A stretch of 64,000 nt of DNA from Paenibacillus sp. R14(2021) (lineage in GTDB: Bacteria > Bacillota > Bacilli > Paenibacillales > Paenibacillaceae), in the NCBI RefSeq assembly GCF_019431355.1, contig NZ_CP080269.1:5839001-5903000 (forward strand), written 5' to 3'. Below, in pieces: positions 1-8,194 of this stretch. Position 1 is the first letter of the stretch. Every line of letters begins with the position of its first letter. The translations under genes and the position numbers were made by a program. Under the pieces are notes generated by a model. The model did not search any database. It was given only the letters and a program-made list of their open reading frames with translations, and was not told the origin of the DNA.

Positions 1-878
1 TAGCGCTTATTTTTCTATTATTTCAATTAACCGCACCTATTCGCAGGTTAAACAAAGGTGTAAAGGCAATTGCCGCAGGAGCGTATGATCAACGAGTGAA
101 AGTGGGAGTAAACGACGAATTTGGGGAATTAGCACAAGATTTTAACAGGATGGCTGATGCTGTTTCCAATCATATTGAAACGATCAAAAAGGCGAGTGAA
201 GACAAAGAAATATTCATCAACAACCTCACTCATGAACTTAAAACCCCCATTACGGCTATCAAGGGATATAGCGTGTTTTTAAATCATGCCAATTATAATG
301 AGGAAGAAAGGAAAATGGCGGTCCAGTACATTCATGAGCATATTGCGCGGCTGGACGTCCTCTCAGGAAAAATGATGCAGTTGTTATATTTGAAGAGTGA
401 AGAGGTTGCCTTAGAACCCGTTGATATAGAAGATCTGTTTTCATATGTGATAAACATGGAGCGGCATCATCTAGAAGCAAAGCAGATGACGATTATACGT
501 GAGTGCTCGGCCGACGAAGTCTATGGTGATCAAGAACTATTGCAATCCTTGTTCATTAACTTAGTAGAAAACAGCATAAAAGCTTCCTCGTTCGGGGGGG
601 AGATCCAATTGAGAAGTTACCATTACGGCGAAAGCGTTGTGATTGAAGTCTTGGATTATGGAAGAGGCATACCTGAGAAGGATATTGCGAAAATTACAGA
701 AGCGTTCTATGTAGTGGACCGATCCCGTTCAAAAGAACTGGGTGGGCTTGGGCTTGGCTTATCCATTTGCAATGAGATCGCCCAGCTCCATCATGCGAAC
801 ATACAAATCGATTCAGAAGAAAATGAATATACAAGGGTCTCTGTTTATTTTACAACTCCATTACAACTTGAAGATTAG
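1..878 (+). CDS. Sensor histidine kinase, C-terminal part (5' end outside window)
   Basis: The reading frame is open to the left edge (codons in phase with position 3), so the gene begins before the window. What remains is the end of a membrane segment, a HAMP linker (from APIRRLNKG at about 36), a HisKA dimerisation helix with the phospho-acceptor His in LTHELKTPI (about 225-250), and a HATPase_c domain with N box (NLVENSIKAS), G1 box (DYGRGIPEKD) and G2 box (GGLGLGLSI). It would autophosphorylate on His and pass phosphate to a response regulator, which is not in the window and presumably lies upstream. The gene just downstream encodes an exported protein and may be a target, but that is inference. 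Family assignment is firm; the signal sensed is unknown. Confidence 0.93.
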   Translation, partial: ALIFLLFQLTAPIRRLNKGVKAIAAGAYDQRVKVGVNDEFGELAQDFNRMADAVSNHIETIKKASEDKEIFINNLTHELKTPITAIKGYSVFLNHANYNEEERKMAVQYIHEHIARLDVLSGKMMQLLYLKSEEVALEPVDIEDLFSYVINMERHHLEAKQMTIIRECSADEVYGDQELLQSLFINLVENSIKASSFGGEIQLRSYHYGESVVIEVLDYGRGIPEKDIAKITEAFYVVDRSRSKELGGLGLGLSICNEIAQLHHANIQIDSEENEYTRVSVYFTTPLQLED

Positions 879-947
879 TTCATAACGTGGCTCTATTATA
901 GTTGGTTTGTAGCTACGAATCACCAAAAATATTGGAGGTAATGAAGA

Positions 948-1454
948 ATGAGAAAAAAGTTTATCACTGCAGCAATGACTCTAGGAGTAGCAACCGTTCT
1001 GGTTGCAGGAAACGGCGTTATGACGACATATGCTTCTTCAAATGCTGATGCACAAAAGGTGCAGGTCATTGGCAAATATCAGCAGCCCGATATTGCTGGC
1101 CCTGGCTCATTGCAGGGGTTTCAAATCAAAGATTTGCCGGTGAACGAAAAGGAAGCGGTTGTAAGTGCGGAGAAAGCGATTCAAGAAAAATTTAAGGTTT
1201 CATTAAGTGGCTTTAAAATTTCCTATGATTTGGGCACCCGAGTAGACAGGGAAGGAACGTTCTATTTTGTAACCTTTGTAGATCAAACATACAATTATTC
1301 CGACGCCGAACTCATCAAAGCGAAGCAGGATTTAAAGGCAGGTAAAGATATCGGCATCAAGCAGAACGATATTTACGTTGCATTTGTAAACGCCAAAACC
1401 GGGGAAATCGATTCAATTGAGAATAATCCAACGGCACCAAAAGGAGCTAATTAA
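948..1454 (+). CDS. Small exported protein of unknown function
   Basis: Predicted 168 residues with a clear Sec signal peptide: a basic start (MRKKF), a hydrophobic stretch to about residue 25 and a likely cut after the alanine of TTYA (residues 26-29). The mature part is mixed alpha/beta, rich in Lys and Asp, with a final segment (VAFVNAKTGEIDSI) that resembles the strand-turn-strand of PepSY-like small exported domains. That likeness is weak and I do not assign a family. The start is supported by GGAGGT 9-10 bases upstream. It lies 69 bases after the kinase and ends at a strong terminator, so it is a single gene or the last gene of the kinase transcript. Confidence 0.7.
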   Translation: MRKKFITAAMTLGVATVLVAGNGVMTTYASSNADAQKVQVIGKYQQPDIAGPGSLQGFQIKDLPVNEKEAVVSAEKAIQEKFKVSLSGFKISYDLGTRVDREGTFYFVTFVDQTYNYSDAELIKAKQDLKAGKDIGIKQNDIYVAFVNAKTGEIDSIENNPTAPKGAN

Positions 1455-1486
1455 ATCACATCATCCTTGTAGTTTTTTGAGGACAT

Positions 1487-1529
1487 GAAACCTTGGGTCG
1501 TATAAGATTATACGACCAGAGGTTTTTTA
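1487..1529 (+). terminator. Rho-independent terminator
   Basis: Inverted repeat GGTCGTATA / TATACGACC around a short loop, extended by AAACC / GGTTT arms, and followed by a T-run. It closes the exported-protein gene. Confidence 0.85.
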
Positions 1530-1713
1530 TTATAGGTAAAACAGTCTGTCTGATAAGGACTTACAGCAACAAAGAAAACGATGTTAGAGTAGCTTAGAAA
1601 AGGAATATGCACGCTTTGTTGCCCGAAAACTTGCCGTTAAAGACAGCGCGGTGAACCTTACCACAAGTAACGGCAAGTTAATGAAAGGAGTTGAAAAGTA
1701 AATATTGCTTGAA

Positions 1714-1922
1714 TAATGGCCGGGAACGCCATCGGTCCCATTCGGATGTTTAAATATTTGCTGCTCAAAGCGATTTCCGATCTGTCCGACATCGACATCG
1801 TGGAGCGTTCGCGATACGATTTGTCGTTCAAATATTTCTTGAACATGGCGCCGGAAGAACCGGTCATTGGCTCTAGGCGAGGCGCTTTTCTTGTTTTCAA
1901 AGACGAAAATTTGGAAGCATAA
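1714..1922 (+). pseudogene. IS1182-type transposase, N-terminal fragment
   Basis: An open stretch of about 68 codons reads like the N-terminal (DUF772/InsH-type) domain of IS1182/IS5-group transposases: FKYLLLKAISDLSDIDIVER followed by SRYDLSFKYFLNMAPEEPVI. After this it runs into unrelated codons and stops; the DDE catalytic domain is missing, as is the usual N-terminal start. I see no terminal inverted repeats nearby. It is a dead remnant showing that an insertion sequence once lay beside the sigK fragment that follows. Family recognition is from motif memory, not a search. Confidence 0.7.
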
Positions 1923-2069
1923 GCTTGCATGTGTTGCAAACTTATGGGTTAAGTTACACACACACAAATTAACTGATTGATGTCAAGAAGGTTTCCCGTC
2001 ACGGCAGAAAGACCATCGACCTCGCCGATTGGCTTGCCAACAAAAACGTATCCATTTTCTTGCATCGGG

Positions 2070-2397
2070 TTGGCAACGTTTGCGGCCCGTTGTATCAAGA
2101 ACGAAATACTTATGCATCTCCGATCGCTCAAGAAAACCCGCAAGGACGTGTCCTTGCACGATCCAATCGGTACGGATAAGGAAGGCAACGAAATTACGCT
2201 TTTCGACATTCTCGGCACGGAAGCCGACGATGTGGCGGATCGGGTTCAATTGAAGATCGAGAAAAGCAAGATCTATAAGAACTTAGACATTCTGGGAGAT
2301 TGCGAAGGAACTCGGGATATCACGGAGCTATGTGTCGCGCATCGAGAAACGGGCACTAATGAAGCTATACCATGAGTTTTATAAGGCGAAGAAGTGA
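2070..2397 (+). pseudogene. sigK: Broken 3' fragment of sporulation sigma factor sigma-K (copy 1)
   Basis: From LATFAARC onward the translation follows sigma-K closely ([31 protein letters not shown]). After KNLDIL about 70 bases are missing compared with the second copy at 12417-12929, and the frame shifts; the conserved ending ([20 protein letters not shown]) continues in another frame to a stop at 2395-2397. There is no N-terminal part: homology begins abruptly at 2070, after sequence I do not recognise. It cannot make a working sigma factor. Over the shared first 225 bases I count about 25 differences from copy 2 by eye, so the two are not a recent duplication. Confidence 0.85.
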
Positions 2398-2423
2398 AGC
2401 GTAACCTGAAGGTACGAGGAGCA

Positions 2424-2467
2424 AAAAGAGGCTGGGATCGTTCGAATACGAAATCCTCAGCCTCTTT
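2424..2467. terminator. Terminator hairpin, probably bidirectional
   Basis: AAAGAGGCTG ... CAGCCTCTTT inverted repeat with T-rich flank on one side and A-rich on the other. It separates the rightward sigK remnant from the leftward iclR gene and can serve both strands. Confidence 0.75.
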
Positions 2468-2482
2468 CTTATGAACGGGGAG

Positions 2483-3238
2483 TTACGGTTTATAACCTAA
2501 TTCTTGTGACAGTTCTAAAGCAGTCTGCTTTAATTTCAAAATAAAATCGGAATGTTCGGAAGTATCGAGAACATCATTCATCGACACCACCGTCAACGCG
2601 GCTAGGATCGACCCGTTTAGATCAAATACCGGACAGCTAACTGCCGTGATTCCTGGCACTAGTGTTCCCGACGTTACGGCAAAGCCCTTGCGTTTAACCG
2701 ACTCTAGCTCCTTAAGCAACGGTTCCTGCAGCAGATCTGTTTTGAGCTCGCTTGAAATGAGGGATTGCGTTTTATTTTTTGGCAAATAAGCGCTGAATAA
2801 TCTTCCGGGAGCACTTTCTGTCACGCTAACCCTAGAACCAACTTTGATTCCTAAATTGATGGCCCGGTTGCTTTGTTCCCATCTGAGAAAGAAGGGACCG
2901 CTTTCCCCCCAAATCGCGAGCGCCACGGTCTCATTTAGCGCTTCCCTGAGCTTTGTTATGTAAGGTATGCAAATGTCTTGGATATCAAGTTGTTCAGATG
3001 CTTTCAGCCCGAGATGAATCAACTCCGTGCCCAATGAATATTTGAGATCTTGGCTTTTTTGAAGAAATCCTATTTTTGTAAAGCTCGTCAAATATTTATG
3101 AAGCTTGCTCTTGGATATGCCGCACAAAAAGGATATTTCCGTTGCAGTCAGTGACTTTCTTTCCTCAGAAATCTTCTTTAGGATACCCAATCCCAATTCA
3201 ACAGACTGGATACCATGGCCCTTTGGTTCCGTTGCCAT
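2483..3238 (-). CDS. IclR-family transcriptional regulator
   Basis: 251 residues: an N-terminal winged helix-turn-helix (about 10-70; ATEISFLCGISKSKLHKYL) and a C-terminal IclR effector domain (about 80-245; PGRLFSAYLP and TSGTLVPGITAVSCPVFD are typical). IclR proteins commonly control uptake and breakdown of small organic or aromatic acids, including quinate/shikimate-type compounds, by binding palindromes in divergent promoters. I chose the ATG at 3238 because AAAGGTGG lies 6 bases upstream; a GTG three codons earlier lies inside that ribosome site. It follows the MFS gene by about 20 bases on the same strand, so the two are co-transcribed. It probably controls itself, the transporter and the divergent operon from 5191. 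Confidence 0.9.
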   Translation of the reverse strand: MATEPKGHGIQSVELGLGILKKISEERKSLTATEISFLCGISKSKLHKYLTSFTKIGFLQKSQDLKYSLGTELIHLGLKASEQLDIQDICIPYITKLREALNETVALAIWGESGPFFLRWEQSNRAINLGIKVGSRVSVTESAPGRLFSAYLPKNKTQSLISSELKTDLLQEPLLKELESVKRKGFAVTSGTLVPGITAVSCPVFDLNGSILAALTVVSMNDVLDTSEHSDFILKLKQTALELSQELGYKP

Positions 3239-3258
3239 ATAATCCACCTTTCCACGTA

Positions 3259-4722
3259 CTAGTGCGCCAATTCATGATCATGATGAGGCTTATGAGCCAG
3301 CTTATGACCTTTTCCAGTGAAATGGAGGCCAATAGACAAGCATGCAAGGACTGCCGCAGCCATGAAAGCGATGAAGAAAAGGTCATGATAAGTCATTAAG
3401 AGAGATAGAGATTGTTCTTTCAGGTTATCACCTGCCGTGCCTGACTGCACCCTATCGTTAAGGTTGTGTGAATAATCGAAGTTCAAATACCATCCAGCCA
3501 ATAATATTACTATAACGTTTGCTAAAAAGCGAATGAATTGAACAGCAGTCATTCGACTGACCAAGTCGGGCAATGGACCTCCTAGTGCGGCGGCCGTAAG
3601 ACCCGAGCCGACCGTGATTCCAAGACCGCTCGATAAGAGCGTCAAATTGACAGCCATCATTACAAACGAAGAAGAGTCGTTCAAATATAACCATTGAATG
3701 AGAACAATAGCAATCGCTGCCGATCCGATTAGGCCGAGGAGACCGGGGCCGAATTTGTCGTAGAGCAATGTGCAGATGATCGCTGATATGGCTACGCCAA
3801 TAAACATAAATAGCAGCAAGGACAAGAGCTGGTTGTTTGAATGGATATGTATGATTCCTTGGACCGCCGGCAGACTGAGCGCCATGACGACGTTGCTGAA
3901 TACGGCCTTTAGTATGCCAAGCAGCGGTTTGGGGTGCATAATCAACTTCAAGGCAATAACAGGGTGACTAACCTTGCGCTGCGCGATTATAAAAAGAATC
4001 AGTGTAACAAAGGCGCCTCCGATTACGGCCCAGAGATTGCCCGGAGAACCAAACCATTGCTCGAGATGGTTGAAGGCTGCCAAGGCAGCTACCGAACAAA
4101 TCACGATCAGCGTTATTCCTGCGTTATCCCAATGCAAATGCTTGTTCTTCGAATGGTGCTCGTTTCGCAGGAAAATAGAGTTCAAGATGAATGCAGCCAA
4201 TGCTAAAGCAAATCCCAAATAAAAAATCCATCTCCAGTCTTGATAAACGACAGCTATGTTTCCGATCAACAAACCTGTAATCGCCGCTCCGAAAAAACCG
4301 CCTACAAGTACGGATAAGGCAAGATTTCGCTTCTCGATTGGGAAGGAAAGCAGCAGCATGGGGACCATAATCATGAGCATCATGCCCGTGCCCATCCCTT
4401 GCAGAAATCTGCCTAAAGACATCCATTGCTCATTGACGGAGCATGCAGCCGAGAGCGAACCAATCATAAAGAGAATCATAGAAACAGAGTAAGTGACCCG
4501 CACGCCTAATTGATGACGAAGCAAGGGCCCTAGCGGAATGAACAACATAAGGGCGATGATGCCGATTAGAGTCGGGCTGAATATCGCGTTTTTGCCAAGA
4601 TGAAATGAATGCTGGATAAGGCTTTGGCTGGGAATTAAAGCGCTATTCAACATGAAACCCGGCCCAATGGCCAGAACGGTTAAGATCGCATTTTTCCAAT
4701 GTTTTTGTAAGTTCATGTTCAC
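3259..4722 (-). CDS. MFS transporter, DHA2-like multidrug/metabolite exporter
   Basis: 487 residues of mostly hydrophobic helices (about 14 membrane spans), with the MFS loop GPLLRHQLGVRVTYS after span 2 and a motif C-like segment after GRFLQGMGTGMM. This size and span count fit the DHA2 drug:H+ antiporter group more than 12-span sugar importers. A His-rich cytoplasmic tail (HKPHHDHELAH) ends the protein. The start has GGAGGA 8-10 bases upstream. It is the first gene of a leftward pair with the IclR regulator and is transcribed away from the CoA-enzyme operon, so it may export a product of that operon or import its precursor. The substrate cannot be read from sequence. Confidence 0.85.
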   Translation of the reverse strand: MNMNLQKHWKNAILTVLAIGPGFMLNSALIPSQSLIQHSFHLGKNAIFSPTLIGIIALMLFIPLGPLLRHQLGVRVTYSVSMILFMIGSLSAACSVNEQWMSLGRFLQGMGTGMMLMIMVPMLLLSFPIEKRNLALSVLVGGFFGAAITGLLIGNIAVVYQDWRWIFYLGFALALAAFILNSIFLRNEHHSKNKHLHWDNAGITLIVICSVAALAAFNHLEQWFGSPGNLWAVIGGAFVTLILFIIAQRKVSHPVIALKLIMHPKPLLGILKAVFSNVVMALSLPAVQGIIHIHSNNQLLSLLLFMFIGVAISAIICTLLYDKFGPGLLGLIGSAAIAIVLIQWLYLNDSSSFVMMAVNLTLLSSGLGITVGSGLTAAALGGPLPDLVSRMTAVQFIRFLANVIVILLAGWYLNFDYSHNLNDRVQSGTAGDNLKEQSLSLLMTYHDLFFIAFMAAAVLACLSIGLHFTGKGHKLAHKPHHDHELAH

Positions 4723-4767
4723 ATTCCTCCAAATTGTTCACTATTAAGAAACTTGGTATATCTATAG

Positions 4768-4797
4768 TTGACATCATATTACCATAAGATGCATAGT
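4768..4797 (+). promoter_or_regulatory. Candidate promoter of the CoA-enzyme operon
   Basis: TTGACA at 4768-4773 and CATAGT at 4792-4797, spacing 18, facing right. It would give a leader of roughly 390 bases before the first coding signal at 5191. The overlapping AT-rich, partly symmetric bases 4755-4767 could hold an IclR site shared with the leftward MFS promoter. No experimental support. Confidence 0.4.
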
Positions 4798-4804
4798 AAA
4801 AGCG

Positions 4805-5190
4805 TTGTTCACAATTATTTCATAATGGAGGGACATCAAAATGGAAAATTGCGGAATCTGATACTGACTGTCCGTTTGTGCATAATAGCTGCCTGGAAGC
4901 CAGTCTGCTGCATGAGCCGAACCACCGGATATTCTAAGGGGAAGCGGCGTTTTGTTCGTGTTCTTATCGTTTCATTTGTCCTCCGTCTCTAGAAAATCTC
5001 AAATGCGTTTAATAGACGTGGTCTATGGCCCCTATGAGATTTTGTAATTAGACGTATAGAAGACGAGGGGAATATAGTTGTTACTGAAAAAACAAACCAG
5101 AGCGCTAAGACGTGGGAGCGGTTAGGAACTGGAATCGGTATCCTACTAGGCAAGAAAATAAGACAAGCTCTGGTAGAAGGAGAGCTAAAG
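4805..5190 (+). other. Long leader before the operon, no convincing gene
   Basis: About 390 bases without a supported protein gene. The only notable structure is an inverted repeat AAAATCTCA (4992-5000) / TGAGATTTT (5035-5043) enclosing a smaller ATAGAC / GTCTAT repeat. From 5038 to 5235 one frame stays open through the end of the leader and into the small ORF at 5191, but I see no ATG or ribosome site to start it earlier. Confidence 0.4.
4992..5043. repeat. Nested inverted repeat in the operon leader
   Basis: Outer arms AAAATCTCA / TGAGATTTT, inner arms ATAGAC / GTCTAT. There is only a short TTTTG tail, so it is not a strong terminator for the rightward strand. It could be an operator, an attenuator, or the terminator of something lost. 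Confidence 0.5.
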
Positions 5191-5235
5191 ATGGAAGATC
5201 GCGAATTCATTACGAAGAAGGTGCCGGCACGATGA
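5191..5235 (+). CDS. Possible 14-residue leader peptide coupled to the EPSPS-like gene
   Basis: ATG at 5191 preceded by GAAGGAGA (5176-5183, spacing 7), the best ribosome site in this stretch. It codes for MEDREFITKKVPAR and stops at TGA 5233-5235, which overlaps the ATG of the next gene as ATGA. The following gene has only a weak ribosome site of its own, so translation of this peptide may deliver ribosomes to it. The peptide has no obvious regulatory codon run. It could instead be the tail of a degraded gene, because the frame is open back to 5038. Confidence 0.45.
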   Translation: MEDREFITKKVPAR

Positions 5236-6578
5236 AGAGATTGAAGATTTATCCGCATGGCAGCGAGGTCAAAGGAAGCATTATTGTTCCGCCGTCCAAG
5301 TACCATCTGCATCGGGCTTTGATCTTCGGCTCTCTTGCCGAAGGCTATACGTCGATTGTTGGAAAATCGGGTGCTCTTCACATTCTGGACACGCTTCATT
5401 CGCTTAAGGATTTTGGAATTGCCATTCAGGAGACGGAGAAAGGCTACCGGCTCAAAGGCGGCGCGTATCGTCCGGTGGACGGGCGCATCCGGGTCGGGAG
5501 CTCAGGCTCGACGCTTCAATTCATGCTCGGCCTAGGCAGTTTATCCAGTGGTCGGGCTCCAATCTATAACGGTCATAAAGCACTGCGGGAAAGGCCGATC
5601 AAGCCGCTGCTCGAGGCGCTTGGCACGATGGGCGTTCAGTGGCAAGCTGAACATCACAAGATGCCTGTGACCATCCGGCCTAGTACGGTACTTGGCGGTC
5701 ACATCCGCATACCAGGCACGCTCAGCCAGTGGATATCGGGGCTGCTTATTCTTGCGCCATTCGCAGAACAAGATACCGTCGTCGAGGCACTTCCTCCGCA
5801 TAATGAAATGACTTATGTTCACCTGACGATCGGGATGCTCCGCGAATTCGGCATCCAAGTGGAGGAATTGGCAGGCGGCACGATGTGGAGGGTACCGGCC
5901 AAGCAGCGATACATTCCCAGCATGATCGAAATCGAGCCCGACCTGTCGTCGGCAGCGTTCCTGCTCGCATTAGCTGCGTTATTTCCTTCTGACATCGTGC
6001 TGCAAGGCCTTGCGCATGCAGGCACGCATCCGGAAGGACAAATCATCGATATTATCCGACAATACGGCGTCAACCTCGCAATCGACGAGCAAGCGGGCGG
6101 CTTGCGTGCGCGCCGTACAGACGGCAAAGCCCCGCAACAAGTAACGATCGACATGCGGCATATCCCCGATCTCATTCCGGTCTTGTCCGTAGTCGCCGCG
6201 CTCGCGAGCGGTACGACCACCGTCCTGCAAAATATCGGGCCGGGCCGGATGAAGGAATCCAATCGCGTGAAAGCGATGCTGCAGTTGAACAAAATGGGGG
6301 CGCGCATCAAGGAAGTCGGAGACGACCTCATCATCGAGGGAGTCGGCCAGCTGACGGGCGGCGCTTCGATCTCGACGTACAACGACCATCGCGTGCAGAT
6401 GGCGTTTACGCTCGCTTCGCTGCGGGCAACAGGCAATCCGAGCGAACTGACGTTTCCGAATGCCTATCGAATATCGTATCCCGAATTCTTCGATCATTTA
6501 GCGCTTCTTGGAATCGATACCGGATTGCAGAATGACTCGGATGAGATACGGATCGCGGAGGAGGCGTCGAACAAATGA
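5232..6578 (+). CDS. Divergent EPSP-synthase-family protein (AroA-like)
   Basis: 448 residues with the two-domain EPSP synthase (enolpyruvyl transferase) pattern. Kept: catalytic-loop Lys23 and Arg28 in PPSKYHLHR, RERPIKP (119-125), DLSSAAF, a DIPDL-type Asp in HIPDLIP, MKESNR, and YNDHR near residue 397. Changed: the Ser after the catalytic Lys is Tyr24, and the normally near-invariant N-A/S-G-T-x-x-R loop reads GSSGSTLQF (89-97), losing the Asn and the Arg that contact substrate and PEP in known enzymes. It lies in an operon of CoA enzymes, not aro genes. It is probably not the housekeeping AroA but a relative acting on shikimate or a derivative. The ATG at 5232 overlaps the preceding stop, and its own stop overlaps the next start (ATGA). 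Confidence 0.85.
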   Translation: MKRLKIYPHGSEVKGSIIVPPSKYHLHRALIFGSLAEGYTSIVGKSGALHILDTLHSLKDFGIAIQETEKGYRLKGGAYRPVDGRIRVGSSGSTLQFMLGLGSLSSGRAPIYNGHKALRERPIKPLLEALGTMGVQWQAEHHKMPVTIRPSTVLGGHIRIPGTLSQWISGLLILAPFAEQDTVVEALPPHNEMTYVHLTIGMLREFGIQVEELAGGTMWRVPAKQRYIPSMIEIEPDLSSAAFLLALAALFPSDIVLQGLAHAGTHPEGQIIDIIRQYGVNLAIDEQAGGLRARRTDGKAPQQVTIDMRHIPDLIPVLSVVAALASGTTTVLQNIGPGRMKESNRVKAMLQLNKMGARIKEVGDDLIIEGVGQLTGGASISTYNDHRVQMAFTLASLRATGNPSELTFPNAYRISYPEFFDHLALLGIDTGLQNDSDEIRIAEEASNK

Positions 6579-8164
6579 TAACGACCCAGACATCAAGACA
6601 AGATCTTCTATTCCTTAACCGGCTTGCCTTAGCGAACCCGGAGAGCAGCGCGGTCGTGGACTTATCCGATGGCGCATCTCCGATTCACATCACTTACGGA
6701 GAGTTGAATACGCTATCGGATCGTGCCGCCCAAGGGCTGCTGGATCTCGGCGTGCAGGAAGGCGAGAATGTCACCTATCTATTGCCGAACCGCTGGGAGT
6801 TTGTCGTCTTTACGGCAGCGGTATTGAAAATTGGAGCGGTTGCATGTCCGATGCTGCCGGCGATGAGAGAACGGGAAATTCCGTTTGTCGTCGGACGCGC
6901 GAAGAGCAAGGTGCTCGTCATTCCGGATGAATACCGGAATTTCCGATACGGTCGGCTTATTCAAAAGATTCGTTCCGAAATGCCGGATTTGCGCCATGTC
7001 ATCACCATTGAAGCGAACGATCCCAAGGAATTAATGAGCTGCCTGGGCGGGCTGGCGAGCCGGGAGCCTGACAGGGAATGGATCGAGCGTCGTCGTCCAG
7101 CCCCGAACGCGCCTGCTCAATTGCTGTTCACGTCGGGAACGACGGGCGAGCCGAAAGGCGTTATCCATACGCATCAAACGCTTAGCGATGCGTTGGCTGC
7201 CCATACTGAGGTACTCGGGCTGACCGGGAAGGATACGATCTGGGTTCCGTCGCCGATGGGGCATCAGACCGGACTATTGTATGGCATGATGCTTGCGATG
7301 TACTTAGGCGCCAAGCAGGTGTGCCAGTCCGTGTGGGATGTCGAAACCGCCCGTTCGGCGATCGAGCAGCACGGTGCGACTTTCGTGCAGGCCGCAATGC
7401 CGTTCCTGGCGGATATCACCCATGAGGATCGGCCGCCGCAGGGATTGAAAATCTTCGTCGCGACAGGCGCTCCCGTCCCCCGCAAACTAGCGGAGGAAGC
7501 GCGGCAACGGCTGGACTGCAAAGTTGTCGGGGGCTGGGGTTCTACCGAAACGTGCATGATCAGCATCGGCTCGGTCAAGCCATACGATGACAACTCCTGG
7601 CGTAAGGACGGGAAGGTCATCCCGGGCAGACAGATGAAGGTCGTCGATGAGGAAGGCCGGATGCTCCCGCCGGGGAGAGAAGGATTATTCAAAGTCAGGA
7701 CGACAGCGATGTTTACCTCGTACTTGGATCATCCGGAATGGTACGAAGCAGCTGTTGACGAGGAAGGCTTCTTCAACACTGGCGACTTGGCCATTATCGA
7801 TGAACAGGGCCACTTGAATTTGACCGGTCGCGTGAAGGACATCATCAACCGGGGCGGATTGAAGATTCCGGTCTCCGAGATCGAGAATCTTCTGTACCGG
7901 ATGGAGGGAATCGGTGACGCGGCGGTCGTCGGCATGCCCGATGCTCGCTTGAATGAACGGATCTGCGCCTATGTGTCGCTGTCTAATCCAGAAAGCGAAT
8001 TGACGCTGGCCGACGTGACCGCTTATATGCAGGCCCAAGGCGTCACCAAGTCCTATTGGCCGGAAAGATTGGAAATTTTGCCGGAAATGCCGCGTACATC
8101 CACGGGCAAAATTCAAAAGTACGTGCTTAGGCAATTGATTTCGGACAAGCTGCAGGCTGAATAA
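6575..8164 (+). CDS. AMP-forming acyl-CoA ligase (cyclohexanecarboxylate/aryl-acid type)
   Basis: 529 residues of the ANL superfamily. The ATP-binding motif LLFTSGTTGEPKG is near 182-194, GGWGSTET near 318-325, the hinge Asp region FNTGDLAI near 400, TGRVKDIINRGG after it, and the catalytic Lys is in TSTGKIQK near 508. It activates a carboxylic acid through an acyl-adenylate to the CoA thioester. The general look is of medium-chain or alicyclic/aryl acid ligases such as cyclohexanecarboxylate-CoA ligase; the exact acid is inference from its neighbours. Its ATG overlaps the stop of the EPSPS-like gene by 4 bases, pointing to coupled translation. It probably charges shikimate or a dehydrated derivative so that later steps occur on CoA esters. 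Confidence 0.9.
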   Translation: MITTQTSRQDLLFLNRLALANPESSAVVDLSDGASPIHITYGELNTLSDRAAQGLLDLGVQEGENVTYLLPNRWEFVVFTAAVLKIGAVACPMLPAMREREIPFVVGRAKSKVLVIPDEYRNFRYGRLIQKIRSEMPDLRHVITIEANDPKELMSCLGGLASREPDREWIERRRPAPNAPAQLLFTSGTTGEPKGVIHTHQTLSDALAAHTEVLGLTGKDTIWVPSPMGHQTGLLYGMMLAMYLGAKQVCQSVWDVETARSAIEQHGATFVQAAMPFLADITHEDRPPQGLKIFVATGAPVPRKLAEEARQRLDCKVVGGWGSTETCMISIGSVKPYDDNSWRKDGKVIPGRQMKVVDEEGRMLPPGREGLFKVRTTAMFTSYLDHPEWYEAAVDEEGFFNTGDLAIIDEQGHLNLTGRVKDIINRGGLKIPVSEIENLLYRMEGIGDAAVVGMPDARLNERICAYVSLSNPESELTLADVTAYMQAQGVTKSYWPERLEILPEMPRTSTGKIQKYVLRQLISDKLQAE

Positions 8165-8194
8165 CGGTCCTATCTTAGAGGGAGACGATACGAG

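Noticed and set aside
4768-4992. A 74-codon frame in the operon leader
   Set aside because: Begins at a TTG inside the candidate -35 box, has no ribosome site and no family look.
5232-6578. Calling this gene the housekeeping aroA
   Set aside because: Key loop residues differ and the neighbours are CoA-ester enzymes. Family membership is accepted, but the gene name and reaction are withheld.
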